A stretch of DNA of 64,000 nt from positions 1-64,000 of the forward strand of contig NZ_JBHSUL010000002.1 of assembly GCF_042660675.1 (NCBI RefSeq), written 5' to 3'. Each line of letters opens with the position of its first letter. Position 1 is the stretch's first letter. This document shows positions 1 through 8,743 of the stretch, piece by piece. The translations under genes were made by a program, and so were the position numbers. The DNA is from Marinilactibacillus sp042660675. GTDB taxonomy: Bacteria; Bacillota; Bacilli; Lactobacillales; Carnobacteriaceae_A. Under the pieces are notes generated by a model. The model was not told the DNA's origin and ran no database searches. It was given only the letters and a program-made list of their open reading frames with translations.

Positions 1-1
1 C

Positions 2-43
2 CAATCGAGTATCGACGAACTCATACAAACGAGTGTAAAATAG
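2..43 (+). CDS. Possible 3' end of a truncated CDS entering the window
   Basis: One forward frame is open from base 2 to a TAG at 41-43 and reads QSSIDELIQTSVK. The residues look like an ordinary hydrophilic C-terminus, but 13 codons are too few to prove coding. The hairpin just downstream has its T-run on the other strand, so it gives no support for a forward gene ending here. No product can be named. Confidence 0.25.
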   Translation, partial: QSSIDELIQTSVK

Positions 44-45
44 CA

Positions 46-75
46 TAAAAAAACAGAGCAGAATATCTGCTCTGA
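46..75 (-). terminator. Rho-independent terminator of the alkyltransferase gene
   Basis: A perfect 9-bp stem (CAGAGCAGA with TCTGCTCTG, positions 54-62 and 66-74) has a 3-base loop. Read on the minus strand it is followed by a run of seven T. It lies about 70 bases past the stop of the minus-strand gene at 144-452. Confidence 0.75.
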
Positions 76-143
76 AAAAAGTCTAACTTTTTGGGGTCAC
101 TATACGTAATCACCATAGCCTTTTTGATTACCTTAAATACCGC

Positions 144-452
144 TTATCCTTCCCAATGACAAGCTTTCAAATCAACTTGTATTTCACTTTTCATCGGGAC
201 ATCTTCCGCTTCGAGCAAGCCTCTTTGTTCTTTCCAACCTGGAGCCAGCCTACCGGCATGATTGACTACTCGGTGACATGGATACCTTCCATAGAACTCA
301 GCCATACTCAACACTCTTCCTACAAGACGAGCATTCTTTTCTCTACCAATCAATCTGGCAATCTGACCATACGTCGCAACTTTTCCTTCTGGAATCTCAT
401 CGACCACGGAAAGCACTTCATAAATCAAATCTTCATTCAAAATCTGGCTCAT
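144..452 (-). CDS. MGMT-family protein, single-domain O6-alkylguanine-DNA alkyltransferase
   Basis: This 102-residue protein consists only of the DNA-binding and active-site domain of the Ogt/MGMT family. It has the helix-turn-helix segment GKVATYGQIARLIG near residue 23 and the alkyl-acceptor motif PCHRVV near residue 58. The family repairs O6-alkylguanine by irreversible transfer of the alkyl group to the cysteine. The cysteine is present, which separates it from alkyltransferase-like (ATL) proteins that carry Trp or Ala there. The N-terminal domain of full-length Ogt (about 160-180 residues) is absent, so it may act as a damage sensor or a minimal repair enzyme. It is monocistronic, with its own terminator. 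Confidence 0.85.
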   Translation of the reverse strand: MSQILNEDLIYEVLSVVDEIPEGKVATYGQIARLIGREKNARLVGRVLSMAEFYGRYPCHRVVNHAGRLAPGWKEQRGLLEAEDVPMKSEIQVDLKACHWEG

Positions 453-543
453 TTATTTACCTCACAGCCTTTAAACTACTCTTTCTTACTGCTATAGGGT
501 AGTCACTTTTATTTCCAATCGTTCAACCACTTGTTTTCTTACT

Positions 544-2565
544 TTAGCTTTCTTCAGGGTAATACACGATAAAGCTTTTTGGCTTCACTTTTGCTAAACT
601 CTTTGGTAATTCTTCAAGTTGTGGATGCCAAGCAACAGTTCCTTTTCTTGCACTCATAATCACAACAATGTCATCATTATTTAGATTGTGCACATACGAC
701 TCCCTTAGAGCTTCCCAATTATCAATTTCTTTTATTTCAAATGGTGGATCAGGTTGAATGTTCTCTATAGAGTTTTGATAAGAATTTTTAGACTCACCGA
801 CTACCAATACGAGTAAAAACGCACTTAATCGTACTGTCAATGTTTTAATTCTTTCTAACGCCTCTCTGTACCCGCCCTTGTGATCTGCCCCACGAGGTAC
901 GATCAAAACAATTCTTCTCGTTATTTCCAGTGGATGATCTAATTTCGTTACCAAGATAGACTGACTAGTTTGTTCAACGACCCGATCAATAATATTTCCA
1001 AACATTTGATTGAATTTTCTTTCGGCATTCCAACCAATGACAACGGTATTGATGCGTCTTTCAGCTATCGCTCTAATGATACCATTGGATACGTTCTGAT
1101 CTACTCTTGTCATAGGAAGAAGAGGAATTTCAGCACCTGATGCATATATAAGTGCGTGTCCTAACATTTTTTCAGCACTTGCTACACCCTCATGAGCGGA
1201 ATTCAAATCTTTTTGTACTACTGTCAGAGGATGAAGTGTTTGCTCATTTATACTGGATTCTCTAATCATATTTGCCAGGTCAATCAAAGATTCCATCGTT
1301 TGAAGATTGGCTAGTGGAATCAAAATACGTTCTGGCTCTGAATCTTTTTCACGCTTACTTGGTTGTCTCTCTTCTTGTAAAGCCAATTTTCTACCATATT
1401 TCTCCACAAAATAAGATCCAAAGAAACAGGTCAGTAAAATCATAATAATAACCGCGTTGACCGTTATTTGATCTAGCAGTCCTACTCTATATCCTACCAG
1501 TGTAGAGGCCAGTGTTGCTGCTGCTTGTGGCGTTGTTAACCCAATCATTACATTCCGTTCTACAGGTGAATACCCATAAACTTTACTAACAATTAGCGGA
1601 GCTGCTGCTTTTCCAATAAACACGGAAACAACGATTGCAATCGTCACGAGCCAAGCCTTAGGATTATTGAATAGTACACTTAAGTCCATCAGCATTCCTA
1701 CTGATAACAAAAAGAAAGGAATAAATATCGCATTTCCTAAAAAACGAATACGGTTCATTAAAGTCCCATAGTCGAGTACAAATCGATTCAACGCTAAACC
1801 AGCCAAAAAAGCCCCAATCAATGGTTGCATTCCGATTAGAATTGCCAAGGAGCTGGAAAAGAAGAGAACGACCATCACAAATGAGAACGTAGTAATTCCT
1901 TCATTCTCCGAATTTCTAAAATACCACTTGGATATTTTTGGAATACCCAACATAATCAATAAGACAAATCCGGTCAGTGATAAGAGCATGGTTATCCAAA
2001 ACCGCAAGGATAATTGTCCTTCTGTAGAGCCTGTTATAATCGCTAAGATTAACAAAGCAAACGTATCTGTTAAAAGTGTACCACCTACAGCAGTAGTCAC
2101 AGCCTTATTTTTAGAAATTCCCATCACACTTGCTATAGGATAGGCCAGCAACGTATGTGATCCAATAATAGAACCTAGCAGAATGGATCCGGTCAAAGTG
2201 TAACCCAAGAGAACTCCCACAACCGCACCTAAAATCAGCGGTATGTTAAAAGATAGCGTCCCAAACAAGACACTTCGATTACGATACTTCTTGAAGCCAT
2301 CAATATCTAATTCCAGACCAGCAATAAAAATGATAAATAACAATCCTATATTACCTAACAACTCAATAGTCTGGTCCCTTTCTAAAATATTGAATCCATA
2401 AGGACCAACGATAATACCTGCAAGTATGGGGCCGATTATACCGGGTATTTTAAATTTTTTCATAATTAAGGGTGAAATAAAAAATAGTATCATTGCGGAA
2501 GCAAAGATTAAAACAGGTTCTTCAATTGGTAATTGCATCAAACTATCCTTCACTAAGACTACCAA
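544..2565 (-). CDS. CPA2-family cation:proton antiporter with C-terminal USP-like domain
   Basis: This 673-residue membrane protein has about 12-13 hydrophobic segments in the first 400 residues. It shows the family motifs GIIGPILAGIIVGPYG near residue 42 and LIGAFLAGLALNRF near residue 250, typical of KefB/NapA-type monovalent cation:H+ exchangers. The last 270 residues are cytosolic and resemble a nucleotide-binding universal-stress-like module (GWNAERKFNQMFGNIIDRV, LVTKLDHP) rather than a TrkA-N domain. It probably exchanges Na+ or K+ for protons, which would fit pH or salt homeostasis. The ion specificity cannot be read from sequence. It is divergently oriented to the reductase gene that follows. 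Confidence 0.85.
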   Translation of the reverse strand: MVVLVKDSLMQLPIEEPVLIFASAMILFFISPLIMKKFKIPGIIGPILAGIIVGPYGFNILERDQTIELLGNIGLLFIIFIAGLELDIDGFKKYRNRSVLFGTLSFNIPLILGAVVGVLLGYTLTGSILLGSIIGSHTLLAYPIASVMGISKNKAVTTAVGGTLLTDTFALLILAIITGSTEGQLSLRFWITMLLSLTGFVLLIMLGIPKISKWYFRNSENEGITTFSFVMVVLFFSSSLAILIGMQPLIGAFLAGLALNRFVLDYGTLMNRIRFLGNAIFIPFFLLSVGMLMDLSVLFNNPKAWLVTIAIVVSVFIGKAAAPLIVSKVYGYSPVERNVMIGLTTPQAAATLASTLVGYRVGLLDQITVNAVIIMILLTCFFGSYFVEKYGRKLALQEERQPSKREKDSEPERILIPLANLQTMESLIDLANMIRESSINEQTLHPLTVVQKDLNSAHEGVASAEKMLGHALIYASGAEIPLLPMTRVDQNVSNGIIRAIAERRINTVVIGWNAERKFNQMFGNIIDRVVEQTSQSILVTKLDHPLEITRRIVLIVPRGADHKGGYREALERIKTLTVRLSAFLLVLVVGESKNSYQNSIENIQPDPPFEIKEIDNWEALRESYVHNLNNDDIVVIMSARKGTVAWHPQLEELPKSLAKVKPKSFIVYYPEES

Positions 2566-2777
2566 AGTAGAATTTAATAAGAATATATACTAACATAATT
2601 TTCAGCCTCCGCAAACGAGTTTACACAAATAATATAACAGTCTAATACTTGTTATATAGTATATGAAGTATATAAACGCTTTTGTTTAAGTTCTTTCATT
2701 TTCAATGTCCCATTTTCTGTGTTAAAAATAACTTGCAGATCTTTAATGGAAAATACTCAACAAAGGAGAATTTAATC

Positions 2778-4109
2778 ATGGTAAAAGAGTTTGATGTAGT
2801 GGTGATTGGTAGTGGGGTTTCCGGAATGGAAACGGCTTCCAGCCTAGCAGCTGAAGGTAAAAGCGTTGCTATAATAGAGGAAAGCTTATGGGGCGGGACT
2901 TGCCCAAACCGAGGCTGTGATCCAAAAAAAGTACTCGTATCAGCGGTTGAAGCTAGAGATCATGTCAACCAATTACAGGGAAAAGGACTCAATTCAGCTC
3001 CTAAAGTAAACTGGCCAGAACTGATGGCTTTTAAAGAGACCTTTACTTCTCCCGTTCCTAAACAAATGAAGAGTAGTCTTGAATCTTCTGGTGTAAAAGC
3101 TTTCACTGGGAAAGCGGCCTTCATCGACGAAAATCTTTTAGAGGTAAATGGTGACGAATTGAAAGCAGACCACTTTATCCTCGCTGCTGGTGCAAGACCT
3201 TCTATATTAGATATTGAAGGAAAAGAGCACTTTTTGACCAGCGACGATTTCTTATCTCTTCCAGAAATGCCTGAAACCATCACCTTAGTAGGTGGAGGGT
3301 ATATCGCTTTTGAATTTGCCGCGATTGCTAATGCAGCTGGTTCTAGAGTTCATGTGATTCAGCACAATGATCGACCGCTTAAAGACTTTGACCAAGAACT
3401 TGTCGACCAGTTGGTTAAACAACTTGAAGCTAAAGGTGTTAAATTCCATTTCAATGTAGATATTTCTAAAGTTGAAAATACTTCTATCGGTTACGCGTTA
3501 ACAGACGACTCTGATTTTGAATTAAATACGGATTTAGTCTTTTGTACGACCGGAAGAATGCCGAATACAGATAGGTTGAAACTTGAAAATGCGGGTGTGG
3601 AGTACGACAAGAAAGGTATTAAGGTCAATGAGCATCTTCAATCAAGCAATCCAGCTATTTTTGCCATCGGAGATATCTTATCTAAGAGCCAGCCGAAACT
3701 GACGCCTGTGTGTACCTTCGAGGCTAATTACGTTGTCTCATACATGACGGGAAAAACGACAGAACCGATAGCTTATCCAAGTATTCCTACAATGGTATTT
3801 TCTGGTCCTAAATTGGCTCAAATCGGTGTTATGGTTGATAAAAGCAATGATGACTACGAATTGTCTACAATTGACGCTACTCAGTGGTTCAATTACCGTA
3901 GAACCAACGAACCTATTTCAACAATCAAAATTGTAAAAGACAAACAATCCGGATTATTAGTCGGTGCAGCTTGCTTGAATAACGCAGCAGACGAATTGAT
4001 CAACTACTTCAGTCAATTAATCGAGCAAAAAGTTTCAGCTAGTGAACTTGCTAGTCACATCTTTGCTTATCCAACCCCTGCTAGTGATTTGCCTTCTATT
4101 TACTCTTGA
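2778..4109 (+). CDS. FAD-dependent pyridine nucleotide-disulfide oxidoreductase, glutathione-reductase-like
   Basis: The start is ATG 2778, preceded by AAAGGAG at a good distance, rather than an upstream ATG at 2682. This gives 443 residues, the usual length of the family. The FAD Rossmann motif GSGVSGMETA is at the N-terminus. The redox-active pair GTCPNRGC (C-x4-C) follows near residue 45, and the NAD(P)H site LVGGGYIAFEFA lies near residue 170. The dimerisation domain ends in YPTPASDL where glutathione reductase and lipoamide dehydrogenase have a catalytic His-Pro...Glu, so the active-site base is missing. The substrate is therefore uncertain. It is monocistronic and bounded by a bidirectional terminator. 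Confidence 0.8.
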   Translation: MVKEFDVVVIGSGVSGMETASSLAAEGKSVAIIEESLWGGTCPNRGCDPKKVLVSAVEARDHVNQLQGKGLNSAPKVNWPELMAFKETFTSPVPKQMKSSLESSGVKAFTGKAAFIDENLLEVNGDELKADHFILAAGARPSILDIEGKEHFLTSDDFLSLPEMPETITLVGGGYIAFEFAAIANAAGSRVHVIQHNDRPLKDFDQELVDQLVKQLEAKGVKFHFNVDISKVENTSIGYALTDDSDFELNTDLVFCTTGRMPNTDRLKLENAGVEYDKKGIKVNEHLQSSNPAIFAIGDILSKSQPKLTPVCTFEANYVVSYMTGKTTEPIAYPSIPTMVFSGPKLAQIGVMVDKSNDDYELSTIDATQWFNYRRTNEPISTIKIVKDKQSGLLVGAACLNNAADELINYFSQLIEQKVSASELASHIFAYPTPASDLPSIYS

Positions 4110-4120
4110 TAGAAACAAAA

Positions 4121-4163
4121 GAAAATGTCGATTCTCTAAATGAATAGGGAATCGACATTTTTA
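4121..4163. terminator. Bidirectional terminator
   Basis: The stem AAAATGTCGATTC with GAATCGACATTTTT lies between the convergent reductase and GGDEF-EAL genes. It has A and T runs on its two sides, so it can serve both strands. Confidence 0.8.
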
Positions 4164-4198
4164 ATTTGTTCATATATTACATATCATTTGGACGTTAC

Positions 4199-6481
4199 TT
4201 AAAGATATTTTCTTTTCAGCAGTTCTTCAAACCGATTGGGTTCAACAGGTTTTGAGAAGAGATAGCCTTGACCGATATCGCATCTACTTTCGATTAGTTT
4301 CTTCAACTGATATTCTGTTTCTATCCCTTCAGCTACTACCTTGAGTTTCAAATTTTCACCTAAAGTAATAATGGTTTTTACCATAGCCAACTGATTCGCA
4401 TTACGGATATCCGTTATAAAAGATTTATCTAGCTTAATGGTATCAATCGGTAATTGTTGAATGACGTTTAAAGATGAATAACCTGTTCCAAAGTCATCAA
4501 TGGCAATTTCTATACCCATTTCTCTAATTTGATGCAGCACTTCACTCGTTTCGCTCGTATTTTGCATAATGCTTTCCGTGACTTCTATTTCCAAATAACG
4601 AGGCTGTAAACCAGATTCTTCAAGTGCGTTTTCAATCATCGTCAAGAGTCCACCGTGCTGAAATTGCTTAACTGATACATTGACGCAAACTCGTATTGCT
4701 GTCAATCCTTTTTCTTGCCAAGCTTTATTTTGCTTGCAGGCATTTCTCAGAGCCCATTCTCCTATGGCTACGATTTGTCCAGTTTCTTCTGCGATCGGAA
4801 TAAACTCATTAGGAGAAATCCATCCAAATTCCGGGTGATTCCAGCGGAGTAAAGCTTCCATTGCAATCATTTCTCTAGATACTAAGTCTACCTTTGGCTG
4901 ATAATACAACTTGAACTGATTTTCTTCTAGCCCTTTCCTTAGATCACTTTCAATCCTTAGTCTACGACCCATTACCTCTCTTAAATCATCATCATAATAT
5001 TTAAATCCATTCTTTCCACTATCTTTAGCTAAATACATTGCTGTATCCGCAAATTTGAATAGTTCTTCGTAGGACCTACCATTTTTTGGAAAAACACTGA
5101 TACCAATACTAGCTGTAAGGCTGACTTCATAATCATTGATCTTGAAAGGTTTTTGAATATTTTGCAAAATATTTTCCGCTACGCCCTTACATTTTGAATC
5201 TGTTTCTTGCACAATGATGACTGCAAATTCATCTCCACCCAATCTAAACACTTGCATATCAGGCGCAAGAACTTCTTCTATACGTTTTGCAGCTTTTATT
5301 AAGATTTCATCTCCAATTTGATGGCCGAGTGTATCGTTTGCAACTTTGAATCGATCGAGATCAATCAATAACAACGAAATTTCTTGATTCTGCTCTCTTA
5401 CTCTTTCCATTTCAAGCTCAAGTGTCTCTGTAAATTTAGCACGGTTGCTTAGATTCGTTAGGGGGTCATGATAAGCTAGATAACTGTATTCATCTATTAA
5501 CTCCCTGTTTTCTTTTATGGTAAATAGCTGACGGACAATAATCATTCCTATTACAATCAATACGCCAAAGCTGAGCGCATTCAAAGTCCAGTCATAACTA
5601 TTGATAACGAGAACGATCAGTACCAATGTACTAATGTAAGGATTAATGACTACATATTGTAGATTAAAATCTTCAGTAGATACGTCTTGTACTTCTCTAC
5701 TACTCTTTGCATAATATCCTGTGAGACCAAGTAACCATGTCCCAATAAGCCAGAAATAATTAACCAAGCTTCCTGGATAATAATGATTGTAGGTCTCTAA
5801 ATAGGAAAAATACGTGTCTCCAGTAATGGTCATCAAAAAACCTACTATAAGGAACAACATAACGGTGTTTTCTATTTTTTTATGAACCAGATAGTAAAGA
5901 ATAAATATCATCAATAGGATGCTCAAATTTATAGTTGGATATATCAAAGTTATAACAATCGCTGTTAGTGAATTTTCTGCATAATTCACTGTCGGTTCTA
6001 TCAGATAATAAGTCGTTATCGACGCTGTAGTAATCATAAAAATCAGAATATTGAAAAAATAGACTTTCTTGAATTTGGTCGTATTGATCCCCCTAATACG
6101 GTAAAATAGAGCGATCAGGTAAATGATTCTAGCTAATAACCAAAAAAAGAATTCGACACTTGTAGATAAAAATTCTCCATTTATAATTTGCATCATTAGC
6201 CAAAGGGAGTTTCCAACAAGATAGAACACCGTACCTATACTCAATAAATACCAAAACTTCTTTTGCTGACTATGCGTTTCTTTATACGCTTTATAGAATT
6301 GGGTAAGACAAAATACTACTGCTATCGTTTGAAGGACAAGAATGTCTAGGCTTGCCAACCATTCATTGCTTCTAAATAGGATATTCCATCCTATTAATAG
6401 AAATACATTTACCAATATAAATCCAATGATGTATCGTTTTTCTTTTAGTATTGTCACTTCCTCAACCCCTAAATTTGACAT
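4199..6481 (-). CDS. Membrane-anchored GGDEF-EAL cyclic-di-GMP turnover protein
   Basis: This 760-residue protein has about 9-10 hydrophobic segments (residues 15-320), a linker, then a GGDEF domain with intact RLGGDEF, and an EAL domain with MEALLRW and DDFGTGYSS. Both catalytic signatures are complete, so it could make c-di-GMP, degrade it, or do both. Having both domains in one protein often means one is regulatory. Upstream of the first ATG the ribosome site is poor. A GTG nine codons in (residue 9, VTILKEKRY) is preceded by AGGGG at 8 bases and may be the real start. No signalling partners are adjacent, and c-di-GMP proteins are sparse in Lactobacillales. Confidence 0.9.
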   Translation of the reverse strand: MSNLGVEEVTILKEKRYIIGFILVNVFLLIGWNILFRSNEWLASLDILVLQTIAVVFCLTQFYKAYKETHSQQKKFWYLLSIGTVFYLVGNSLWLMMQIINGEFLSTSVEFFFWLLARIIYLIALFYRIRGINTTKFKKVYFFNILIFMITTASITTYYLIEPTVNYAENSLTAIVITLIYPTINLSILLMIFILYYLVHKKIENTVMLFLIVGFLMTITGDTYFSYLETYNHYYPGSLVNYFWLIGTWLLGLTGYYAKSSREVQDVSTEDFNLQYVVINPYISTLVLIVLVINSYDWTLNALSFGVLIVIGMIIVRQLFTIKENRELIDEYSYLAYHDPLTNLSNRAKFTETLELEMERVREQNQEISLLLIDLDRFKVANDTLGHQIGDEILIKAAKRIEEVLAPDMQVFRLGGDEFAVIIVQETDSKCKGVAENILQNIQKPFKINDYEVSLTASIGISVFPKNGRSYEELFKFADTAMYLAKDSGKNGFKYYDDDLREVMGRRLRIESDLRKGLEENQFKLYYQPKVDLVSREMIAMEALLRWNHPEFGWISPNEFIPIAEETGQIVAIGEWALRNACKQNKAWQEKGLTAIRVCVNVSVKQFQHGGLLTMIENALEESGLQPRYLEIEVTESIMQNTSETSEVLHQIREMGIEIAIDDFGTGYSSLNVIQQLPIDTIKLDKSFITDIRNANQLAMVKTIITLGENLKLKVVAEGIETEYQLKKLIESRCDIGQGYLFSKPVEPNRFEELLKRKYL

Positions 6482-6630
6482 ACCTTTTTCAAATAATCGT
6501 TTTTTATTTTTTATTTAAGAGTACTTTTGATAGAATTCAAAAATTCAAAAGATCTTAACTATTATTATACAGCAAGCGCTTCAAAATGTAGTTTAATCAA
6601 CATTATATTCAAAATGATTATCGGATAGAC

Positions 6631-6670
6631 AAAAAAAGGAAACTCCGTAAATCTTTGGAGTCCCTTTTGA
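6631..6670 (-). terminator. Terminator of the small lipoprotein operon
   Basis: The hairpin AAAAGG-A-AACTCC / GGAGT-C-CCTTTT has a T-run on the minus strand, 35 bases after the stop of the lipoprotein gene at 6705. Confidence 0.65.
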
Positions 6671-6704
6671 AATGAAACTTTATCTTGTTCAATCGAAATT
6701 TCTT

Positions 6705-7049
6705 TTATTCTATTTTTTCAACACTTTTCTGATTAATCTGCATAGGATCGCTTTCCATAAATCCACCTTCATATTCAATCCGCACGACGTCTCCTGTTTC
6801 CCAGTCTTCTCCTGCTGGCAAGGATACGCTAATTTCTGCTCCATTAGGATATCCAGAAAGATCTTCTGCAAGAACGACTGCATTGTTTTCATTAAGAGAA
6901 ATAATCTTAGCTATAAATTCTCCAGTAGAATTTTGTATTGGTTCTTCTCTAGGTGCTTCTATTTCTATATCTGGCCTATTTGAAGCGGCATCTTCTGACT
7001 GACAAGCAAAAAGAACTAAACTGCAGATTGTTAATAATAAAAGTTTCAT
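6705..7049 (-). CDS. Small lipoprotein, YobA/DUF3221-like
   Basis: This 114-residue protein has a signal peptide ending in the lipobox LFAC (cysteine near residue 16). An acidic linker follows, then a compact domain of about 70 residues with the pattern EFIAKIISLNENNAVVLAED and a second half on guarding polarity (GDVVRIEYEG). This resembles the DUF3221 (B. subtilis YobA) fold, seen in many small Firmicute lipoproteins of unknown role. It would be anchored to the outer face of the membrane. It is the last of a run of small minus-strand genes. The family assignment is from pattern only. Confidence 0.7.
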   Translation of the reverse strand: MKLLLLTICSLVLFACQSEDAASNRPDIEIEAPREEPIQNSTGEFIAKIISLNENNAVVLAEDLSGYPNGAEISVSLPAGEDWETGDVVRIEYEGGFMESDPMQINQKSVEKIE

Positions 7050-7080
7050 TACATACTCCTTGTATACTTTGTTTAGATGA

Positions 7081-7281
7081 CTATGATTTTATTAGTCGCT
7101 TTATATAAGAACATAACTTGTAAACAGCATAAACAACAGAAGCGACTACAAAGCTTCCATAACTTGATGTCAGAATGATTGTCGATATACTTTCACCCGA
7201 GCTTAAAGAAAGCATCAAAAAGTATACTACAAACGTAACGGTAAATACCTTAGCCCCTTTACTCAATTCAAATCTTTTCAT
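7081..7281 (-). CDS. Small two-segment membrane protein
   Basis: This 66-residue protein has a basic N-terminus (MKRFELSKGAK), two hydrophobic segments (about residues 10-28 and 34-55) and a basic tail (KRLIKS). This fits a helical hairpin with both ends in the cytosol. No family is recognised. It lies between two genes of the same orientation with about 30-base gaps and is probably co-transcribed with the lipoprotein at 6705. Confidence 0.55.
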   Translation of the reverse strand: MKRFELSKGAKVFTVTFVVYFLMLSLSSGESISTIILTSSYGSFVVASVVYAVYKLCSYIKRLIKS

Positions 7282-7312
7282 CGCTATGATTCCTTTCCCT
7301 CATCTGCACTTC

Positions 7313-7912
7313 TCAAATAGTAAATTCAAAGGTAGCATCTTTAGCAAAAATCGTTTTATACATTTTGAATACTAAGTCATATTCGGATACATCATCAGGA
7401 AGAGCCGGAGATATAATAAAGGTATTCGTTATACTGCCTGGGACACCTCCGCCTCCATCGTTCCTGCAATCAAACTCTTGATCTCTTGCTTTAATTGAAA
7501 GTTCTAAGTGCTCCTCAGGGTAATTCCATTCAGATACGTCGCCGATGATTTTATCACTGATATTTAACTCAACCACACTGACATTTTCAAACTGACGAAT
7601 CAGAGTGACAAAATAAAATACATCCTCTTTCTCAAAAGCTTTCAAGATAGGAATATTCTTAAGGAAATTCTTTGGTTCCACCTTAGGTTTATATAAGTTC
7701 TCATTTAACAAGTCTGAAAATATCGTATTTAGAAACTCTTCATCAAAACCATATTTTTCTGACCAGTCTGTAATAAATTTTCTAGTCGGAAAACTTGGGG
7801 TATTATCCGATAGTTCTTTGCGCTGTTTCATTAACTGACAAATTTGATTATCTATCGCTACAAGCTTTTCATCATAATGTTCAGTCGGCGGTTCAAATGT
7901 CCATGGCTCCAT
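7313..7912 (-). CDS. Hypothetical cytosolic protein, 199 residues
   Basis: I do not recognise a named family. The first 45 residues contain an amphipathic helix (KLVAIDNQICQLMKQRKEL) that resembles a chorismate-mutase-type or coiled-coil helix. The rest is a mixed alpha/beta protein with an acidic bias and a glycine loop (DGGGGVPGS) near residue 153. There is no signal peptide. It is followed at 31 bases by the two-segment membrane protein gene, so it is likely part of the same operon. Confidence 0.6.
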   Translation of the reverse strand: MEPWTFEPPTEHYDEKLVAIDNQICQLMKQRKELSDNTPSFPTRKFITDWSEKYGFDEEFLNTIFSDLLNENLYKPKVEPKNFLKNIPILKAFEKEDVFYFVTLIRQFENVSVVELNISDKIIGDVSEWNYPEEHLELSIKARDQEFDCRNDGGGGVPGSITNTFIISPALPDDVSEYDLVFKMYKTIFAKDATFEFTI

Positions 7913-7983
7913 TGTATTAGCTCCTTTTAAATCAATTAGTCATTCCAGATCGATATACTTTTGTTTATTGCACATAGAATCAT

Positions 7984-8541
7984 TTATCTAAGTTCAAAAC
8001 TTAGAATCGTTTTTCCAGTAACGAATTCTCCATCTTTCCATAAGTACTGAAGAGCATATTGTTTTCCTATTTCTTCTTCGCCGACATCAATCGTTATCTC
8101 TCTACTATCTGAGATAGTCGTTTCGCTAATTATTTCAGAGGTATCATTTGCATTGGCCTTAACTAAACTGATTTCAGTAGGTTGTGGGTCCATTGTACTC
8201 CAATCCACTAGAATGCTATCTCCTAAATTTACAATTCCTGAATGTACATTAGGAAAGTGATACGTCGCATCTTCTTCTTCAACACCCCAGAAGACTTCTT
8301 CGTACATGTAGTCAAATTCCATCTGCTCATCGTAGCCTGCATTAATCCGTTTTACAGAAGGAACTTCTGTATGCAAAACTGGGACTACTTCTTCATTTTG
8401 GATAATGGGTTCTTCTATGCTTTCCATATCATTGACCTCTTGCTGGCTTTCTTCTACTACAGCCACTTCTTCTAAACTTGAACAAGCCGATAGAGTTGTT
8501 AGACTGAGTAGCGTTAATACACTGCTCACTATTTTGCTCAT
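7984..8541 (-). CDS. Predicted lipoprotein, 185 residues
   Basis: The N-terminus is a signal peptide ending in the lipobox LSAC with the cysteine at residue 20. About 50 acidic, Glu-rich residues (a probable wall-spanning linker) follow, then a beta-rich domain of about 110 residues. No enzyme motif is visible. It sits upstream of the 7313 gene in the same orientation and could be the first gene of a small envelope operon. The function is unknown. Confidence 0.65.
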   Translation of the reverse strand: MSKIVSSVLTLLSLTTLSACSSLEEVAVVEESQQEVNDMESIEEPIIQNEEVVPVLHTEVPSVKRINAGYDEQMEFDYMYEEVFWGVEEEDATYHFPNVHSGIVNLGDSILVDWSTMDPQPTEISLVKANANDTSEIISETTISDSREITIDVGEEEIGKQYALQYLWKDGEFVTGKTILSFELR

Positions 8542-8644
8542 TTTAGTTCCCCCGTACAGTTAACTCTTTTTATGTAAAGTCGTTCTTATACTTATTTTAT
8601 CTGAGTAATACGATTTTTACTAGTAGAGAAAGATTAAGATAGTA

Positions 8645-8687
8645 TAAAACACATTATTTTTCAGGAATTGAAAAATAATGTGTTTCT
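8645..8687 (-). terminator. Terminator of dbpA
   Basis: A perfect 16-bp stem (8647-8662 paired with 8670-8685) has a 7-base loop and a short T-rich tail on the minus strand. It is placed 57 bases after the dbpA stop. Confidence 0.65.
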
Positions 8688-8743
8688 CTATAGTCACTTA
8701 TGCTCATAATGCTTTTTTGAAGACCTTATTCAATCTTCTCTTT

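Noticed and set aside
156..497. Forward ORF of 113 codons opposite the alkyltransferase gene
   Set aside because: It is antisense to a clear MGMT-family gene and has no ribosome site.
6574..6592. CcpA (cre) site upstream of the GGDEF-EAL gene
   Set aside because: GAAGCGCTTGC resembles the core but is one base short of the cre spacing.
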